The notes below the pieces were generated by a model. It saw only the letters and a list, made by a program, of their open reading frames with translations. It was not told the origin of the DNA and made no database searches. This document shows positions 5,417 through 5,885 of a stretch of 5,885 nucleotides of DNA, in pieces. A program made the translations under genes and the position numbers. Position 1 is the first letter of the stretch. Each line of letters starts with the position of its first letter. The DNA lies in NCBI GenBank assembly GCA_019509895.1, contig JAEKLK010000272.1:1-5885 (forward strand). Reading direction: 5' to 3'. This DNA is from Betaproteobacteria bacterium. GTDB lineage: Bacteria; Pseudomonadota; Gammaproteobacteria; Burkholderiales; SG8-39.

Positions 5417-5885
5417 ATCGGATTGCGCGGCTGGCGCTCCTCCAGGATGTCGTCCATGCGCGCGCGGATCGCGCCTTTGATGCGCGGATGCGTGAGGATG
5501 TAGAAGCGCTCGTCCTTCACGGCCTGCACCACCGCGCGCGCCACGTCATTTGCCGACACGCGGCCGGAAGACACCGCCTTCCTCAGCATCGCTTCGCGGG
5601 CCAGCGTTTCCTGCGTCTTCGCCGTCGGCTCGATGCCCGCCGGGCGATTGCGCTCGGAATCGGCAATGCCGGTCGGCACGTACGCCGGGCAGAGCACCGA
5701 GACGCCGACGCGCGAATTGCGCTCGCGCAGATCGTGGTACAGCGTCTCGGAAAGCGAGACCACCGCGTGCTTGGTGACGTTGTAAGCCGCCGTGCCCGGC
5801 GGGCTGATGATGCCGGCGACCGAAGCGGTGTTGACGATGTGGCCGTCGTCGCGCGCAATGAGTCGCGGAGCGAAGCTCCGTACAC
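5407..5885 (-). CDS. Short-chain dehydrogenase/reductase (SDR), N-terminal part outside window
   Basis: The minus-strand frame is open from the right edge to TAG 5409-5407, giving 158 visible residues. Reading through the edge shows the SDR catalytic core: GHIVNTASVAG with the catalytic Ser, then GTAAYNVTKHAVVSLSE with the YxxxK pair. The Ser and Tyr are 13 residues apart, as is normal. LCPAYVPTGIADSERNRP follows, equivalent to the conserved PG region that contacts the cofactor. The C-terminal part (VSANDVARAVVQAVKDERFYILTHP) is also family-typical. A start at GTG 5761-5763 is therefore wrong: it would remove the catalytic residues. The cofactor-binding GxxxGxG lies outside the window, so NAD or NADP use is unknown, as is the substrate. 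The gene is convergent with marC and the stop codons share a CTAG. The visible part appears intact. Confidence 0.92.
   Translation of the reverse strand, partial: VRSFAPRLIARDDGHIVNTASVAGIISPPGTAAYNVTKHAVVSLSETLYHDLRERNSRVGVSVLCPAYVPTGIADSERNRPAGIEPTAKTQETLAREAMLRKAVSSGRVSANDVARAVVQAVKDERFYILTHPRIKGAIRARMDDILEERQPRNPMAL
5866..5880. repeat. Short perfect hairpin with GCGAAGC core inside the SDR gene
   Basis: CGGAGC and GCTCCG flank a GAA loop. The core GCGAAGC is known as an unusually stable DNA mini-hairpin sequence. It lies in sequence that translates normally (VRSFAP) in the SDR frame, so it may be chance in a GC-rich gene. Only one copy is in the window. Confidence 0.4.

Noticed and set aside
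5407..5763. SDR as a short complete gene starting at GTG 5761-5763
   Set aside because: The same frame continues to the window edge and encodes the catalytic Ser and YxxxK, so the gene is larger and partial here.
1..5885. tRNA, rRNA, CRISPR arrays, insertion sequences, attachment sites
   Set aside because: No tandem spaced repeats, transposase motifs, terminal inverted repeats or tRNA-like cloverleaf sequence were seen in reading both strands.

Overview
The window is GC-rich (roughly two thirds G+C by eye) and gene-dense, with genes overlapping or separated by less than 40 bases and no stretch over 100 bases outside a gene. The protein families and compact high-GC style suggest a proteobacterium, most likely a betaproteobacterium or relative. 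This is inference from gene content only; no rRNA or other phylogenetic marker is present. No RNA gene, CRISPR array, insertion sequence or phage gene was seen.

Layout, left to right. (1) The 3' end of an ACAD11-type acyl-CoA dehydrogenase (+), overlapping by 23 bases a DadA-like FAD amino-acid dehydrogenase (+) that is broken by an internal gap and frameshift. (2) An intact alanine dehydrogenase (+), starting 24 bases later. (3) Convergent to it, a minus-strand pair reading kynA (tryptophan 2,3-dioxygenase, broken) then kynU (kynureninase, intact), which overlap by 23 bases; the kynU 3' end overlaps the ald 3' end by 41 bases. (4) Divergent from kynA across 38 bases, a plus-strand pair of a glutathione S-transferase-fold protein (intact) and a MarC-family membrane protein (broken), joined by a GTGA start/stop overlap. 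(5) Convergent to marC, a short-chain dehydrogenase (-) that runs off the right edge; the two stop codons lie in one CTAG.

The central theme is tryptophan and alanine catabolism. KynA would open the indole ring to N-formylkynurenine. KynU would cleave kynurenine to anthranilate plus L-alanine. Ald would deaminate the alanine to pyruvate, ammonium and NADH. The intervening formamidase is not in the window. The DadA-like enzyme also handles amino acids, although its substrate cannot be read from sequence.

The most striking observation is that three of the seven genes whose full extent lies in the window (DadA-like, kynA, marC) each lack one internal block of about 38-52 residues. Each is left out of frame, and in each case the missing length is 2 modulo 3. 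The flanking halves keep all recognisable family motifs, and I see no other lesions. Either the assembly has dropped short segments at three places, or these are very recent deletions; raw reads would decide. A second pattern is that both convergent gene pairs end inside each other, with a perfect inverted repeat spanning the stop codons. I found no convincing wholly novel system; the window looks like ordinary catabolic genes with unusual damage.
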